Shown here: piece after piece, positions 8,795 through 17,805 of the stretch
How positions within the stretch are numbered: position 1 is the first letter of the stretch
Layout of the letters: each line of letters begins with the position of its first letter
Assembly: GCA_031367325.1 (NCBI GenBank)
Contig: JANLPQ010000097.1
Span: forward strand, 1 to 64,000
Origin: JAAFIP01 sp031367325
GTDB lineage: Bacteria; Pseudomonadota; Gammaproteobacteria; Burkholderiales; Burkholderiaceae_C
Length of the DNA: 64,000 nucleotides
Reading direction: 5' to 3'
Notes under the pieces: generated by a model
Seen by the model: the letters and a program-made list of their open reading frames with translations, nothing else
Told to the model about the DNA's origin: nothing
Database searches by the model: none
Translations under genes and position numbers: made by a program

Positions 8795-10096
8795 ATGCTA
8801 TTGCAGTCAGACACCCAACTCAACCAAAAAAGCTATTACGAAGCCAGTGCGCAGCGCGGCGCAGACTTGGCCGCTTTGCAAAGTGATGTGCATGTGGACG
8901 TGGTGGTGGTGGGCGCTGGCTTTGCAGGGTTGTCAGCAGCTATTGAGCTGGCCCAGCGCGGCTACAGCGTAGCCGCGCTAGAGGCTGACCGCATTTGCAG
9001 CGGTGCCTCGGGGCGTAACGGTGGCCAAGCCATCGTGGGTTTTGCCAGTGGGCAAGAGCCGTTTGAGCAGCAACTGGGCAAGGCGGATGCGCGCTTGGCA
9101 TGGGACATGTCGCTCGAAGCCATTGACATGATTGACCAACGTACGGCGCAGTACGGCATAGACTGCGACTGGACCAAGGGCTATTTGTACGTAGCCGACT
9201 CGCCGCGCAAAGCTCGCGCGCTAGAGCGCAGCTTGCAAGAGCAAAAAGACCATTACGGTTTAGAGTGCGACTTTGCCCAAGGTGCTGACACACAGCGCTA
9301 TATCCAAAGCCCGCATTACTGCGCTGCTGCTTACGAAAACGTGTCGGGCCACCTGCATCCGCTTAAGTACGGTTTGGGTTTAGCGCGCGCCGCGCGTGCA
9401 TTGGGGGTGCAAATTTTTGAGCATTCTCCAGTGCTGGATATGAAACGCGGGGCGCGCATACAGGCGCATACTGCACGCGGCGTAGTGCATGCCAGCTTTG
9501 GTGTGCTGGCCGGTAACTGCACGCTAGGCGAATATGGCCCACGTGTAGCACAAGAAATTACGCCGCGTATCATGCCTGTGGGTACCTATATTGTGGCCAC
9601 AGCTGCGCTTGACCCAATGCTGCGTAAAAGCTTAATTCCTAGCAACGCCGCTGTGTGTGACAACAACTTTATCTTGGACTACTTTCGCTTCAGCGCCGAT
9701 CACCGCATGCTGTTTGGCGGCAAGGTTAGCTATAGCACCAAGACCCCTGCCAACTTGGAGCAAGTGATGGCAGCGCGCATGCGGCTGGTGTTTCCTCAGT
9801 TGCAAAACACAGCGATTGACTATGTGTGGGGCGGTTATGTAGACATCAGCATGAATCGTGCCCCTGACTTTGGCCGCTTGGCTGACAACCTGTACTACCT
9901 GCAAGGCTTTAGTGGGCACGGCGTAGCGCTGACAGGTTTGGCGGGCCGTTTGGCGGCCCAAGCGATTGCAGGGCAGGCAGAGCGTTTTGATGTGTTTGCC
10001 CGCTTGCAGCATCGAAAGTTCCCGGGCGGCGCGCTGCTGCGTACCCCCAGTTTAATGCTGGGAATGCTGTTTCACCAGCTGCGCGACAAGCTGTAA
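8795..10096 (+). CDS. puuB: Gamma-glutamylputrescine oxidase (FAD-dependent, PuuB-like)
   Basis: DAO-family flavoprotein of 433 residues. A Rossmann dinucleotide motif VVVGAGFAGLSAA begins near residue 37, followed by GASGRNGGQ, typical of PuuB/OrdL oxidases. PuuB oxidises gamma-glutamylputrescine to gamma-glutamyl-gamma-aminobutyraldehyde with hydrogen peroxide release. The C-terminal FAD motif (YYLQGFSGHGVALTGLAG) is intact. Its role is supported by the neighbours agmatinase, puuA, puuD and puuC; substrate assignment rests mainly on that context. Confidence 0.87.
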   Translation: MLLQSDTQLNQKSYYEASAQRGADLAALQSDVHVDVVVVGAGFAGLSAAIELAQRGYSVAALEADRICSGASGRNGGQAIVGFASGQEPFEQQLGKADARLAWDMSLEAIDMIDQRTAQYGIDCDWTKGYLYVADSPRKARALERSLQEQKDHYGLECDFAQGADTQRYIQSPHYCAAAYENVSGHLHPLKYGLGLARAARALGVQIFEHSPVLDMKRGARIQAHTARGVVHASFGVLAGNCTLGEYGPRVAQEITPRIMPVGTYIVATAALDPMLRKSLIPSNAAVCDNNFILDYFRFSADHRMLFGGKVSYSTKTPANLEQVMAARMRLVFPQLQNTAIDYVWGGYVDISMNRAPDFGRLADNLYYLQGFSGHGVALTGLAGRLAAQAIAGQAERFDVFARLQHRKFPGGALLRTPSLMLGMLFHQLRDKL

Positions 10097-10108
10097 TTTT
10101 GCTGCCGG

Positions 10109-10124
10109 TGCAGCACGAGCTGCA
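10109..10124. terminator. Possible hairpin between convergent puuB and mocR-like genes
   Basis: TGCAGC and GCTGCA pair across a four-base loop in the 39-bp space between two convergent stops. A T-rich tract (CATTTTTATTT) begins nine bases downstream on the plus strand. The spacing is not that of a textbook intrinsic terminator. Confidence 0.35.
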
Positions 10125-10135
10125 AACTGTCATTT

Positions 10136-11611
10136 TTATTTCTTAGCGATCAGCGCCAGCTCTGTAGCAATTGCCTTGGCCAAAATAGGGCCGCAGCGTG
10201 CAATGTCGATCAACGGCGCATAGCCATAACCAATCACTAAGCCTTTGGCATCTTTGCGGCCTAAACAGTAAGCCGACAGCGCGCGTACAGTTAGGCCTAG
10301 CTGTGCAATTTTCTCTGCCAGTGACACATCGTCCACCTGCTGCGGCAGCTGCAAGCAAAGGTGTAGGCCTTGCTCTGCGCCGCTGATGTGCGCTAGGCTA
10401 CCCAAGCAAGGGCGTAGCGCTTCTAGCAAACAACTGCGCCGCTGGGCATAGCGCAGGCGTGCTTTGCGCAGCGCACTGGCGAAATGGCCCATTTCGATAA
10501 ACTCGGCCAGTGCCGCTTGCAAGGGTAATTGGCCCGGCCGGTTCAGGTCGTAGTGGGCTTGTTTAAACGGTGCTACCAGCTCTTTGGGCACCACCAAATA
10601 GCCTAGTTTCAGGCCAGGGTACAGCACCTTGGAAAACGAGCCCATGTAAAGCACCCGTGCATCCGAATCTAGCCCCGCCAAAGACGAAATAGGTGGGCCA
10701 CTGAAACGAAACTCGCTGTCATAGTCGTCTTCTAGCAACCAAGCCTTGTGCTCTTTGGCCAGTGACAAAATTTGATGTCGCCGTGCCAGCGACATCACCG
10801 CACCCGTGGGATACTGGTGCGAAGGTGTTACATAAATCATGCGAGGTGGATGAGCAGCGTCCGCTGCTTGCGGCGCAATACCGGCATGGTCTACTGCCAC
10901 GGGGTGCAGGTGCAGTCCTGTAGCCGAGAACGCTTTGACTGCACCCCAATAAGCAGGGTCTTCTATCCACACGGTATCTCCATGGTCTGCCAGCAGGTGT
11001 GCACATAGCTCTAGCGACTGCTGGGTTCCGCTGGTAATAATTACTTGCTCTACATCCAGCGGCACGCTGCGTGATACGCGCAAATAATCAGTTAACGCTC
11101 GGCGCAGTGGCGCGTAGCCACCAGTGTTGCTGTAATCCAGCATTTCAGCATAAGCCATGCGCCAATGCTTGTTTTGCAATCGCTGCCACAGCGCAATGGG
11201 AAAGCCGCTGAAGTCGGCCGCATTAGTGCAGAAAGGTTGAACTTCAAGTCGTGTAGCGCAAAAAGTAGTGGCCAGCAAATGACCCCTGCGAGAAAGCTGC
11301 GCTTTGGGCAGTGACTTGGGTAGGTGGCGAAGGGGTGACACAGCGGGTACGTTGTCATTGACAAATGTGCCGCTGCCTACTTGACTCACCAGGTAGCCTT
11401 CTACGCTAAGCTGGCTTAGCGCTGCCACCACCGTGTTGCGCGACAAACCTAAATCTTGTGTCAGTTCCCTGCTCGATGGTAAGCGGTCACCTGCAGTTAG
11501 CTTACCCTCCAGAATGGCGCGGCGCAATGCTTCATAAAGCTGCCGATGCAATGGTAGCTTGTCCTTACGGACAATCCGCGCCATCTCGGCGAGTAAAAGT
11601 TCAGACAACAT
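10136..11611 (-). CDS. MocR-type regulator (GntR helix-turn-helix fused to aminotransferase-like domain)
   Basis: 491 residues from the chosen ATG. The N-terminus (about 15-80) is a winged helix of the GntR superfamily (LPLHRQLYEALRRAILEG, then LPSSRELTQDLGLSRNTV). The rest is a fold-type I aminotransferase-like effector domain with the PLP-Lys region MGSFSKVLYPGLKLGY. MocR proteins use PLP or its adducts as ligand. It is divergent from puuD and lies inside the polyamine locus, so it is the best candidate regulator of these genes. A frame starting at 11662 would add 17 residues; the internal ATG fits the usual domain boundary better. Confidence 0.88.
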   Translation of the reverse strand: MLSELLLAEMARIVRKDKLPLHRQLYEALRRAILEGKLTAGDRLPSSRELTQDLGLSRNTVVAALSQLSVEGYLVSQVGSGTFVNDNVPAVSPLRHLPKSLPKAQLSRRGHLLATTFCATRLEVQPFCTNAADFSGFPIALWQRLQNKHWRMAYAEMLDYSNTGGYAPLRRALTDYLRVSRSVPLDVEQVIITSGTQQSLELCAHLLADHGDTVWIEDPAYWGAVKAFSATGLHLHPVAVDHAGIAPQAADAAHPPRMIYVTPSHQYPTGAVMSLARRHQILSLAKEHKAWLLEDDYDSEFRFSGPPISSLAGLDSDARVLYMGSFSKVLYPGLKLGYLVVPKELVAPFKQAHYDLNRPGQLPLQAALAEFIEMGHFASALRKARLRYAQRRSCLLEALRPCLGSLAHISGAEQGLHLCLQLPQQVDDVSLAEKIAQLGLTVRALSAYCLGRKDAKGLVIGYGYAPLIDIARCGPILAKAIATELALIAKK

Positions 11612-11688
11612 ACGGGTACAGTTTGGAAGAGCTAAATAACCACTAGTGTAAAGTGGAACCATAGACTTTATTTAACTGGCTCTTTTGG

Positions 11689-11700
11689 CAAACCAATTAC
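11689..11700. promoter_or_regulatory. Candidate operator in the mocR/puuD divergent region
   Basis: CAAACCAATTAC is identical to 7805-7816 upstream of agmatinase. Here it forms part of a small palindrome TTGG-CAAA-CCAA (11686-11697) in the space between the divergent mocR-like and puuD genes, about 50 bp from the puuD ATG. Candidate autoregulatory and pathway operator; no experimental support in the sequence itself. Confidence 0.42.
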
Positions 11701-11749
11701 TCTGCCACAATGCTTTTATGACAGAAAAAAATTACGATAAGGCAAGCCT

Positions 11750-12523
11750 ATGAGGCCTACGTCCAGCATGGTGTGGTTACCCGCCGACCATCGGCTGCTG
11801 GGCAACGAGGATCGTCAATTACCATTCTTAATATTGGGCGACAAATATGCCCGTGCCGTCAAAATAGGCGCGAGTGCCCAACCAGTAGTGTTTCCACTGT
11901 GTGATTTAGATCAAATTGACGAATTGCTTAATTTGGTAGACGGGGTGATGTTGACAGGCTCGCCGTCCAACGTCCATCCTTCACATTTTGGAGAAAAAGT
12001 GGCGGATATGAGTTTGCCGTTAGATCCAGATCGTGACGAACTAACGCTGGCGTTAGTGAGGGCCTGCGTAGCGCAACAAATCCCTCTACTAGGTGTTTGC
12101 CGAGGCTTCCAAGAGATTAACGTGGCCATGGGTGGTAGCTTACATCAGCGGGTGCACCATGTCCCTGGTATGCAAGACCACCGCGAGAGGGCTGACCAGT
12201 CCTACGATGTGCAGTACGCCCCTAGCCATGATGTGTTGCTTGAACGGGATAGTGTTTTGCACCAATGGGCTGGAGCCACTTCGGTTCAAGTTAATTCATT
12301 GCACGGTCAAGGTGTAGCGCGGCTGGCGCAGGGTTTGCGTGCTTTGGCGCACGGACCAGACGGCTTGGTCGAAGCGTTTGAAATCGTGGGAGCACACTCA
12401 TTTGCTTACGCTATGCAGTGGCACCCCGAGTGGAAGTTTTGGGAAACACCCTTTTATGCGGCAATTTTCACTGCATTTGGAGATGCGTGTCGCGCGCGTA
12501 AGCAGGGCAGGGTTATGGCATAA
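11750..12523 (+). CDS. puuD: Gamma-glutamyl-gamma-aminobutyrate hydrolase (PuuD-like)
   Basis: Class I glutamine amidotransferase-like peptidase (C26). It releases GABA and glutamate from gamma-glutamyl-GABA, the last step that recycles the glutamyl tag in the Puu pathway. The nucleophile elbow LLGVCRGFQEINVAMGG has its Cys near residue 115, and the His-Glu pair lies in QWHPEWK near residue 224. 257 residues, normal length. First gene of a long plus-strand run that continues into puuA 33 bp later. Confidence 0.9.
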   Translation: MRPTSSMVWLPADHRLLGNEDRQLPFLILGDKYARAVKIGASAQPVVFPLCDLDQIDELLNLVDGVMLTGSPSNVHPSHFGEKVADMSLPLDPDRDELTLALVRACVAQQIPLLGVCRGFQEINVAMGGSLHQRVHHVPGMQDHRERADQSYDVQYAPSHDVLLERDSVLHQWAGATSVQVNSLHGQGVARLAQGLRALAHGPDGLVEAFEIVGAHSFAYAMQWHPEWKFWETPFYAAIFTAFGDACRARKQGRVMA

Positions 12524-12556
12524 CTATACGCTGCTAACCGCAGCGGCAAGGAAACT

Positions 12557-13924
12557 ATGTACGATAAAAAAGCAACTACCTTTAATGAACTTGAACAATG
12601 GCTCAACGAACGGCGTGTCACCGAAGTCGAGTGCTTAGTTCCCGACTTAACAGGTGTAGCGCGCGGCAAAATTCTGCCTCGCGCCAAATTTACCGAAGAT
12701 CGCGGCATGCGCCTGCCCGAGGCTATTGTGGCCATGGGCGTAACAGGTGAGTTTCCTGAAAGCGGCAGTTACTACGATGTTATTGACCCTACCGACAAAG
12801 ACATGCAACTGCGGCCTGATCCATCTACGGTTCGCATCGTGCCTTGGGCCACCGACCCTACAGCGCAGGTAATTCACGACTGCTTTGACCATGCAGGCAA
12901 CTTGGTTCCGTTTGCGCCACGCTCGGTATTGCGCCGGGTGTGTGACCTGTTTGCTGCTGAAGGCTTGCAACCCATCGTAGCCCCCGAACTAGAGTTCTAC
13001 CTCACTGCCCGCAACACCGACCCCAACACATTGCTCAAAGCGCCTATAGGACGCAGTGGCCGTGCAGAAACGTCACGCCAAGCCTACAGTATTGATGCGG
13101 TGAACGAGTTCGATCCACTGTTCGAAGAAATATACGATTACTGCGAGAAGATGGAACTCAACGTAGACACGTTGATTCACGAAGTGGGCGCAGGCCAGAT
13201 GGAGATTAATTTTTTCCATGCCGAACCTCTGGGTTTAGCGGATGAGGTTTTCTTCTTCAAACGCACTGTGCGTGAAGCCGCACTGCGCCACAACATGTAT
13301 GCTACCTTCATGGCCAAGCCCATCGCAGGCGAACCCGGCAGCGCTATGCATGTGCACCAAAGCATATTAAACATAGCGACGGGTAAAAATATTTTCAGCA
13401 ACGAAGACGGCACGCCTTCAGAAGCTTTTATGCACTATATCGGCGGTCTACAGCGATACATACCAGCAGCTATGGTGCTTGTGGCGCCCTATGTGAACAG
13501 CTACCGCCGCTTATCGAGAAACAGCGCCGCGCCGATCAATATTGAATGGGGCTATGACAACCGTACTGTAGGCATTCGCTCGCCTATTTCCAACCCCGAG
13601 GCGCGCCGCGTAGAAAACCGCGTGATTGGCGCAGATGCCAATCCCTACGTGGCGCTGGCCATGACTTTGGCCTGTGGTTACTTGGGGTTAAAAAACAAAA
13701 TCAAACCCAAAGCGGAAATGAAGGGCGATGCTTACCTCGCGCCCTACTCACTACCCCGCAGTTTGGGTGAGGCTCTGGACTGGTTGCGCAAGGAATCTGA
13801 TTTGCACGAAGTTTTGGGTAAGGAATTTATCACCGTGTATTCAGAAATTAAAGAACTTGAGTTTGATGAATTTATGAAGGTTATATCGCCTTGGGAGCGA
13901 GAGCATTTGCTGCTCCATGTGTAG
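12557..13924 (+). CDS. puuA: Gamma-glutamylputrescine synthetase (glutamine-synthetase family, PuuA-like)
   Basis: ATP-dependent ligase that attaches glutamate to putrescine. 455 residues with the glutamine-synthetase N-terminal beta-grasp (DLTGVARGKILPRAKF near residue 29) and catalytic domain (APELEFYLT, GAGQMEINF, SAMHVHQSI, NSYRRLSRNSAAPINIEWG). Nearest family context is PuuA because puuD, spuC, Pot-like transporters and puuC flank it. Ordinary ammonia ligase activity is less likely but cannot be ruled out by motifs. Confidence 0.88.
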   Translation: MYDKKATTFNELEQWLNERRVTEVECLVPDLTGVARGKILPRAKFTEDRGMRLPEAIVAMGVTGEFPESGSYYDVIDPTDKDMQLRPDPSTVRIVPWATDPTAQVIHDCFDHAGNLVPFAPRSVLRRVCDLFAAEGLQPIVAPELEFYLTARNTDPNTLLKAPIGRSGRAETSRQAYSIDAVNEFDPLFEEIYDYCEKMELNVDTLIHEVGAGQMEINFFHAEPLGLADEVFFFKRTVREAALRHNMYATFMAKPIAGEPGSAMHVHQSILNIATGKNIFSNEDGTPSEAFMHYIGGLQRYIPAAMVLVAPYVNSYRRLSRNSAAPINIEWGYDNRTVGIRSPISNPEARRVENRVIGADANPYVALAMTLACGYLGLKNKIKPKAEMKGDAYLAPYSLPRSLGEALDWLRKESDLHEVLGKEFITVYSEIKELEFDEFMKVISPWEREHLLLHV

Positions 13925-13992
13925 GCGTGTTGCGCTCACCTTGATTAGTAGATACAGCAACAGCTCCCTCCACTTCCATTGAAAGCAGTACC

Positions 13993-15390
13993 ATGAACAC
14001 CGTAGTCGATACCGCCATGATCCAAGCTTTAGATAGCGCTCATTTTCTGCATCCATTCACAGATTTCAAGCAACTCTCCAGCAAAGGTGCCCGCGTTATC
14101 ACTAAGGCTGAAGGCATCTATGTGTGGGATTCTGAAGGTGCTCGCATGCTAGATGCGATGAGCGGTTTGTGGTGTGTGAATGTTGGTTATGGCCGCAAAG
14201 AACTGGCCGATGCTGCGCACCATCAGATGATGACGCTGCCCTACTACAACAGTTTTTTCCAAACTACCAATGTGCCTGCTGTGCAACTTTCGGCCAAACT
14301 GGCTTCGCTGGCGCCCGACGTAGGTGACCGTAGTTTTCAGCACGTTTTTTACTCCTCTAGCGGTAGCGAAAGTAACGATTCCAATGTGCGCATGGTACGC
14401 AGGTACTGGGACCTACTGGGGCAACCTCAACGCAAAGTAATTATTGGCCGTATTAATGCTTATCACGGTAGTACCATGGCGGGCGCATCGCTGGGCGGCA
14501 TGGTGGGTATGCATGCGCAGGGTGATTTGCCTATTCCCAACATCACTCATATTGAGCAACCCTACCATTTTGAAAACGGCCTGCCAGGCGAATCACTGAA
14601 TGAGTTCGGACTACGCGCTGCAGGCTGGCTAGAAACTAAAATTTTAGAAATAGGCCAAAACAAAGTGGCGGCATTTATTGCCGAGCCTCTGCAAGGTGCT
14701 GGCGGTGTGATTATCCCGCCAGACACCTACTGGCCAGAAATCCAGCGCATTGTTGACAAGTACGGCATATTACTCATTAGCGACGAAGTGATTTGCGCTT
14801 TCGGACGGTTAGGCCACTGGTTTGGATATGAAAAGTTTGGCTACAAACCCGATTTGGTTACTTTCGCCAAAGCCATCACCAGTGGCTACGTACCTCTAGG
14901 CGGAGTGATGGTGGGCAACCGTGTAGCCAAAGTTTTGATTGAGCAGGGTGGCGAATTTAACCATGGCTACACCTATAGTGGACATCCGGTAGCCTGCGCT
15001 GTAGGGCTGGCCAATGTAGCAATCATGGAAAAAGAACAGTTGCCGCAGCGCGTTCGCAGCGATCTCGCGCCGTATTTAGCAAAAAAATACTTGGAAATCA
15101 ATGAGCATCCCTTAGTGGGATTGGCTGAGACTTGCGGGTTAGTCGCAGGCTTGGTATTGGTCAAGAACAAAGAGCGACGCGAGCGATTTGATTCAGACCA
15201 CGGCGTAGGCATGATTTGCCGCGGACATTGCTTTAAAAACGGGCTTATCATGCGCGCCGTAGGTAACCGTATGATTATTTCTCCACCGCTCATCATTACG
15301 CATGCGCAAATCGACGAAATGGTGGCATTGATACTTCACTGCCTCGACTTAACGTATGACGAAGTCAAAAAGAATGGTTGGCTGGCATAG
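13993..15390 (+). CDS. spuC: Putrescine aminotransferase, class III (SpuC-like)
   Basis: PLP-dependent omega-aminotransferase of 465 residues. The cofactor Lys is in VTFAKAITSGYVPLGGV, preceded by the Asp in LLISDEVICAFGRLG; the SSSGSESND segment near residue 123 binds the PLP phosphate. SpuC-type enzymes transfer the amino group of putrescine to pyruvate, giving 4-aminobutanal, an alternative route to the glutamylated Puu pathway. Its place between puuA and the polyamine importer genes supports a polyamine substrate; taurine or beta-alanine:pyruvate transaminases are close relatives. Confidence 0.88.
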   Translation: MNTVVDTAMIQALDSAHFLHPFTDFKQLSSKGARVITKAEGIYVWDSEGARMLDAMSGLWCVNVGYGRKELADAAHHQMMTLPYYNSFFQTTNVPAVQLSAKLASLAPDVGDRSFQHVFYSSSGSESNDSNVRMVRRYWDLLGQPQRKVIIGRINAYHGSTMAGASLGGMVGMHAQGDLPIPNITHIEQPYHFENGLPGESLNEFGLRAAGWLETKILEIGQNKVAAFIAEPLQGAGGVIIPPDTYWPEIQRIVDKYGILLISDEVICAFGRLGHWFGYEKFGYKPDLVTFAKAITSGYVPLGGVMVGNRVAKVLIEQGGEFNHGYTYSGHPVACAVGLANVAIMEKEQLPQRVRSDLAPYLAKKYLEINEHPLVGLAETCGLVAGLVLVKNKERRERFDSDHGVGMICRGHCFKNGLIMRAVGNRMIISPPLIITHAQIDEMVALILHCLDLTYDEVKKNGWLA

Positions 15391-15473
15391 GGATTGCTAG
15401 CATTGAGAAGATATTGTTTACTAGATAACATCAATTGTTACTATGTTCCGATCAATTTTTCAGGAGTACTAAA

Positions 15474-16604
15474 TTGGACAATCAATTCACAAACAATTTA
15501 ATGCGCAAGCACCTGGGGCGCTTTGCTTTGGCGGGCTTACTGGGTTTATCAGCAACTTTAGCAACAGCGCAAGAGGAAAAAGTCCTTAATATTTATAACT
15601 GGTCAGACTACATTGCCGAAGATACAATTTCTAATTTCGAAAAAGAAACTGGCATTAAGGTGCGCTACGACACCTTTGACAACAACGAGATTTTGCATGC
15701 CAAACTAGTCGCGGGTAAAACGGGTTACGACATAGTTGTACCTTCTTCCAATTGGGCTAGGCTGCAGATGGACGGTGGCTTGTTGCGCAAACTCGACAAA
15801 GATCAGTTACCGAACTTGAAAAATTTGGACCCTGATGTACAAAACCAAATTGCCAGCCTAGACCCTGGCAATCAGTTTTTGGTAAATTGGTTATGGGGAT
15901 ACACCACAATTGGCATCAACACAGCTAAAGTAAAGGCGGCGTTGGGCGCAGAGCCACTACCCGCCAATGTGTGGGAGCTCTTCTTCAACCCGAAATATGT
16001 CAGTAAACTTAAAAGCTGCGGTGTCTCCGTTTTGGACAGCGCAACCGAGGTACTACCCGCTGCATTGCATTTTCTTGGCAAAGATCCATTTAGCAAAAAT
16101 GCGGCAGACTACACCGAAGCCAGTGCGGTTCTTAAAGCTGTACGGCCCTATGTCACATTGTTCAGTTCATCGGGTTATATCAACGACATGGCGGGTGGTT
16201 CAATCTGCTTGGCACTGGGCTGGTCGGGCGATATTAATATCGCTCGCAGGCGCGCTATCGACGGGAAAACTGGGCAAGATATTGTTGCACTGATTCCAAA
16301 GAATGGGGGTATTTTGTTCTTTGACATGATGGCAGTTCCTGTGGACGCCCCACACCCTAAGAACGCGCATTTGTTTATGAACTACATCATGCGTCCTGAA
16401 GTGCATGCAGCTATCACCAACAAAGTCTTCTACGCTAACCCCAACAAGGAATCGCGCAAGTTCATCAAGCCTGAGATGACGCAAAATCCTACGGTATTCC
16501 CATCTGCAGCCGATATGGTAAATATGCAGCCACCCAAAGCGATTAACAACGATATTCGTCGCCAAGTGACGCGGGCGTATACGGCGTTTAAAACAGGCCT
16601 TTGA
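15474..16604 (+). CDS. potF: Putrescine/spermidine ABC transporter, periplasmic binding protein (PotF-like)
   Basis: Periplasmic solute-binding protein of 376 residues. A signal peptide (RKHLGRFALAGLLGLSATLATA) ends just before QEEK; the mature protein opens with VLNIYNWSDYIAEDT, typical of PotD/PotF. TTG at 15474 is chosen because AGGAG lies at 15462-15466 with a 7-base spacer; the internal ATG at 15501 has no ribosome binding site, and a frame from 15435 would precede this site. First of four ABC transporter genes in order binding protein, ATPase, permease, permease. Confidence 0.9.
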   Translation: MDNQFTNNLMRKHLGRFALAGLLGLSATLATAQEEKVLNIYNWSDYIAEDTISNFEKETGIKVRYDTFDNNEILHAKLVAGKTGYDIVVPSSNWARLQMDGGLLRKLDKDQLPNLKNLDPDVQNQIASLDPGNQFLVNWLWGYTTIGINTAKVKAALGAEPLPANVWELFFNPKYVSKLKSCGVSVLDSATEVLPAALHFLGKDPFSKNAADYTEASAVLKAVRPYVTLFSSSGYINDMAGGSICLALGWSGDINIARRRAIDGKTGQDIVALIPKNGGILFFDMMAVPVDAPHPKNAHLFMNYIMRPEVHAAITNKVFYANPNKESRKFIKPEMTQNPTVFPSAADMVNMQPPKAINNDIRRQVTRAYTAFKTGL

Positions 16605-16634
16605 TTTAGAGCTGTACATAAATAAAAAAGAGGT

Positions 16635-17798
16635 ATGCCGGTGGCAACTGATGTAAATACCCCAGCATTTGCAAGTAAGCACGGGACTGTTCCGTTTTTG
16701 CAGATTAAACACGTCGTCAAACAGTTTGGCGACGTGTTTGCAGTAGATGATGTATCTCTGGATATTGCTCAGGGTGAGATATTTGCTTTGCTGGGTTCAT
16801 CGGGCTGCGGTAAGTCCACCTTGCTGCGCATGCTGGCAGGCTTTGACAAGCCCACGTCGGGTCAAATAGTGCTAGGCGGTAGCGACATCGTGGCATTGGC
16901 ACCCTACGAGCGGCCTATCAATATGATGTTCCAAAGTTATGCTTTGTTCCCGCATCTCAATGTATGGGACAACATTGCTTTTGGCCTGCGCCGCGACAAA
17001 ATGCCCAAGGATGAAATTCAGACACGGGTAGACCAAATGTTGGATTTGGTTCAGCTTAAAGCCTACGCTAAGCGCAAACCGCATCAGTTGTCTGGAGGCC
17101 AACAACAACGCGTAGCGCTGGCACGTAGTTTGGCCAAACGGCCGCAGTTGCTGCTGCTGGACGAGCCCTTAGGAGCACTAGATGCCAAGTTGCGCGAGCG
17201 AACCCAGCTAGAGTTGGTAGACATTATTGAGAAGGTGGGTGTGACTTGCGTGATGGTGACGCATGACCAAGAAGAAGCGATGACTATGGCAACTCGCATT
17301 GGCGTCATGAGCGAGGGAAAAATATTGCAGATTGGACGTCCTGCCGAAGTCTATGAAACACCTAACTGTCGCTTCGTAGCAGATTTTATCGGCAGCGTAA
17401 ATCTATTTAAAGGCACGGTTACGGTAGATGAGCCTGACCACGTGGTCATCTCGACCCCAGAATGCCAGCACTACATTAACCATGGTATTACCGGTACCAG
17501 TGGCATGCCCGTACATGTGGCTGTGCGACCTGAAAAAATGGCTATTCAAACAACGCCGCCCAAAGACGAAGACAGAGAGTCCTTAGCCCAAGTGGGTTTT
17601 AACGTGGTGCAGGGCGTAATCAAAGACTTGGCCTATTTAGGTAGCTTAACCACCTATCATGTGCTGATTGACGGTAGCAGTATGGTCGCGAAAGTTACGC
17701 AAACCAATGCCGCAAGGCATGAGGCCAGTGCCTTGACCTGGGGTGACAAAGTGTACGTGTGGTGGTGCGGTAGTGATGTGGTTGTGCTAACTCGTTAG
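16635..17798 (+). CDS. potG: Polyamine ABC transporter ATP-binding protein (PotA/PotG-like)
   Basis: 387 residues. Walker A GSSGCGKST (about residue 54), signature LSGGQQQRVALARS, Walker B LLLLDEPLGALDAK and the switch His in MVTHDQEEAMT are all present. A C-terminal TOBE-like regulatory domain begins near residue 290. Energises uptake through the two permeases encoded next; eight bases separate it from potH. Confidence 0.92.
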   Translation: MPVATDVNTPAFASKHGTVPFLQIKHVVKQFGDVFAVDDVSLDIAQGEIFALLGSSGCGKSTLLRMLAGFDKPTSGQIVLGGSDIVALAPYERPINMMFQSYALFPHLNVWDNIAFGLRRDKMPKDEIQTRVDQMLDLVQLKAYAKRKPHQLSGGQQQRVALARSLAKRPQLLLLDEPLGALDAKLRERTQLELVDIIEKVGVTCVMVTHDQEEAMTMATRIGVMSEGKILQIGRPAEVYETPNCRFVADFIGSVNLFKGTVTVDEPDHVVISTPECQHYINHGITGTSGMPVHVAVRPEKMAIQTTPPKDEDRESLAQVGFNVVQGVIKDLAYLGSLTTYHVLIDGSSMVAKVTQTNAARHEASALTWGDKVYVWWCGSDVVVLTR

Positions 17799-17805
17799 GT
17801 GCAAC

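Noticed and set aside
11675..11690. Sigma-54 promoter before puuD
   Set aside because: TGGC and GGCA elements are present, but the GG-GC spacing is eight bases instead of ten.
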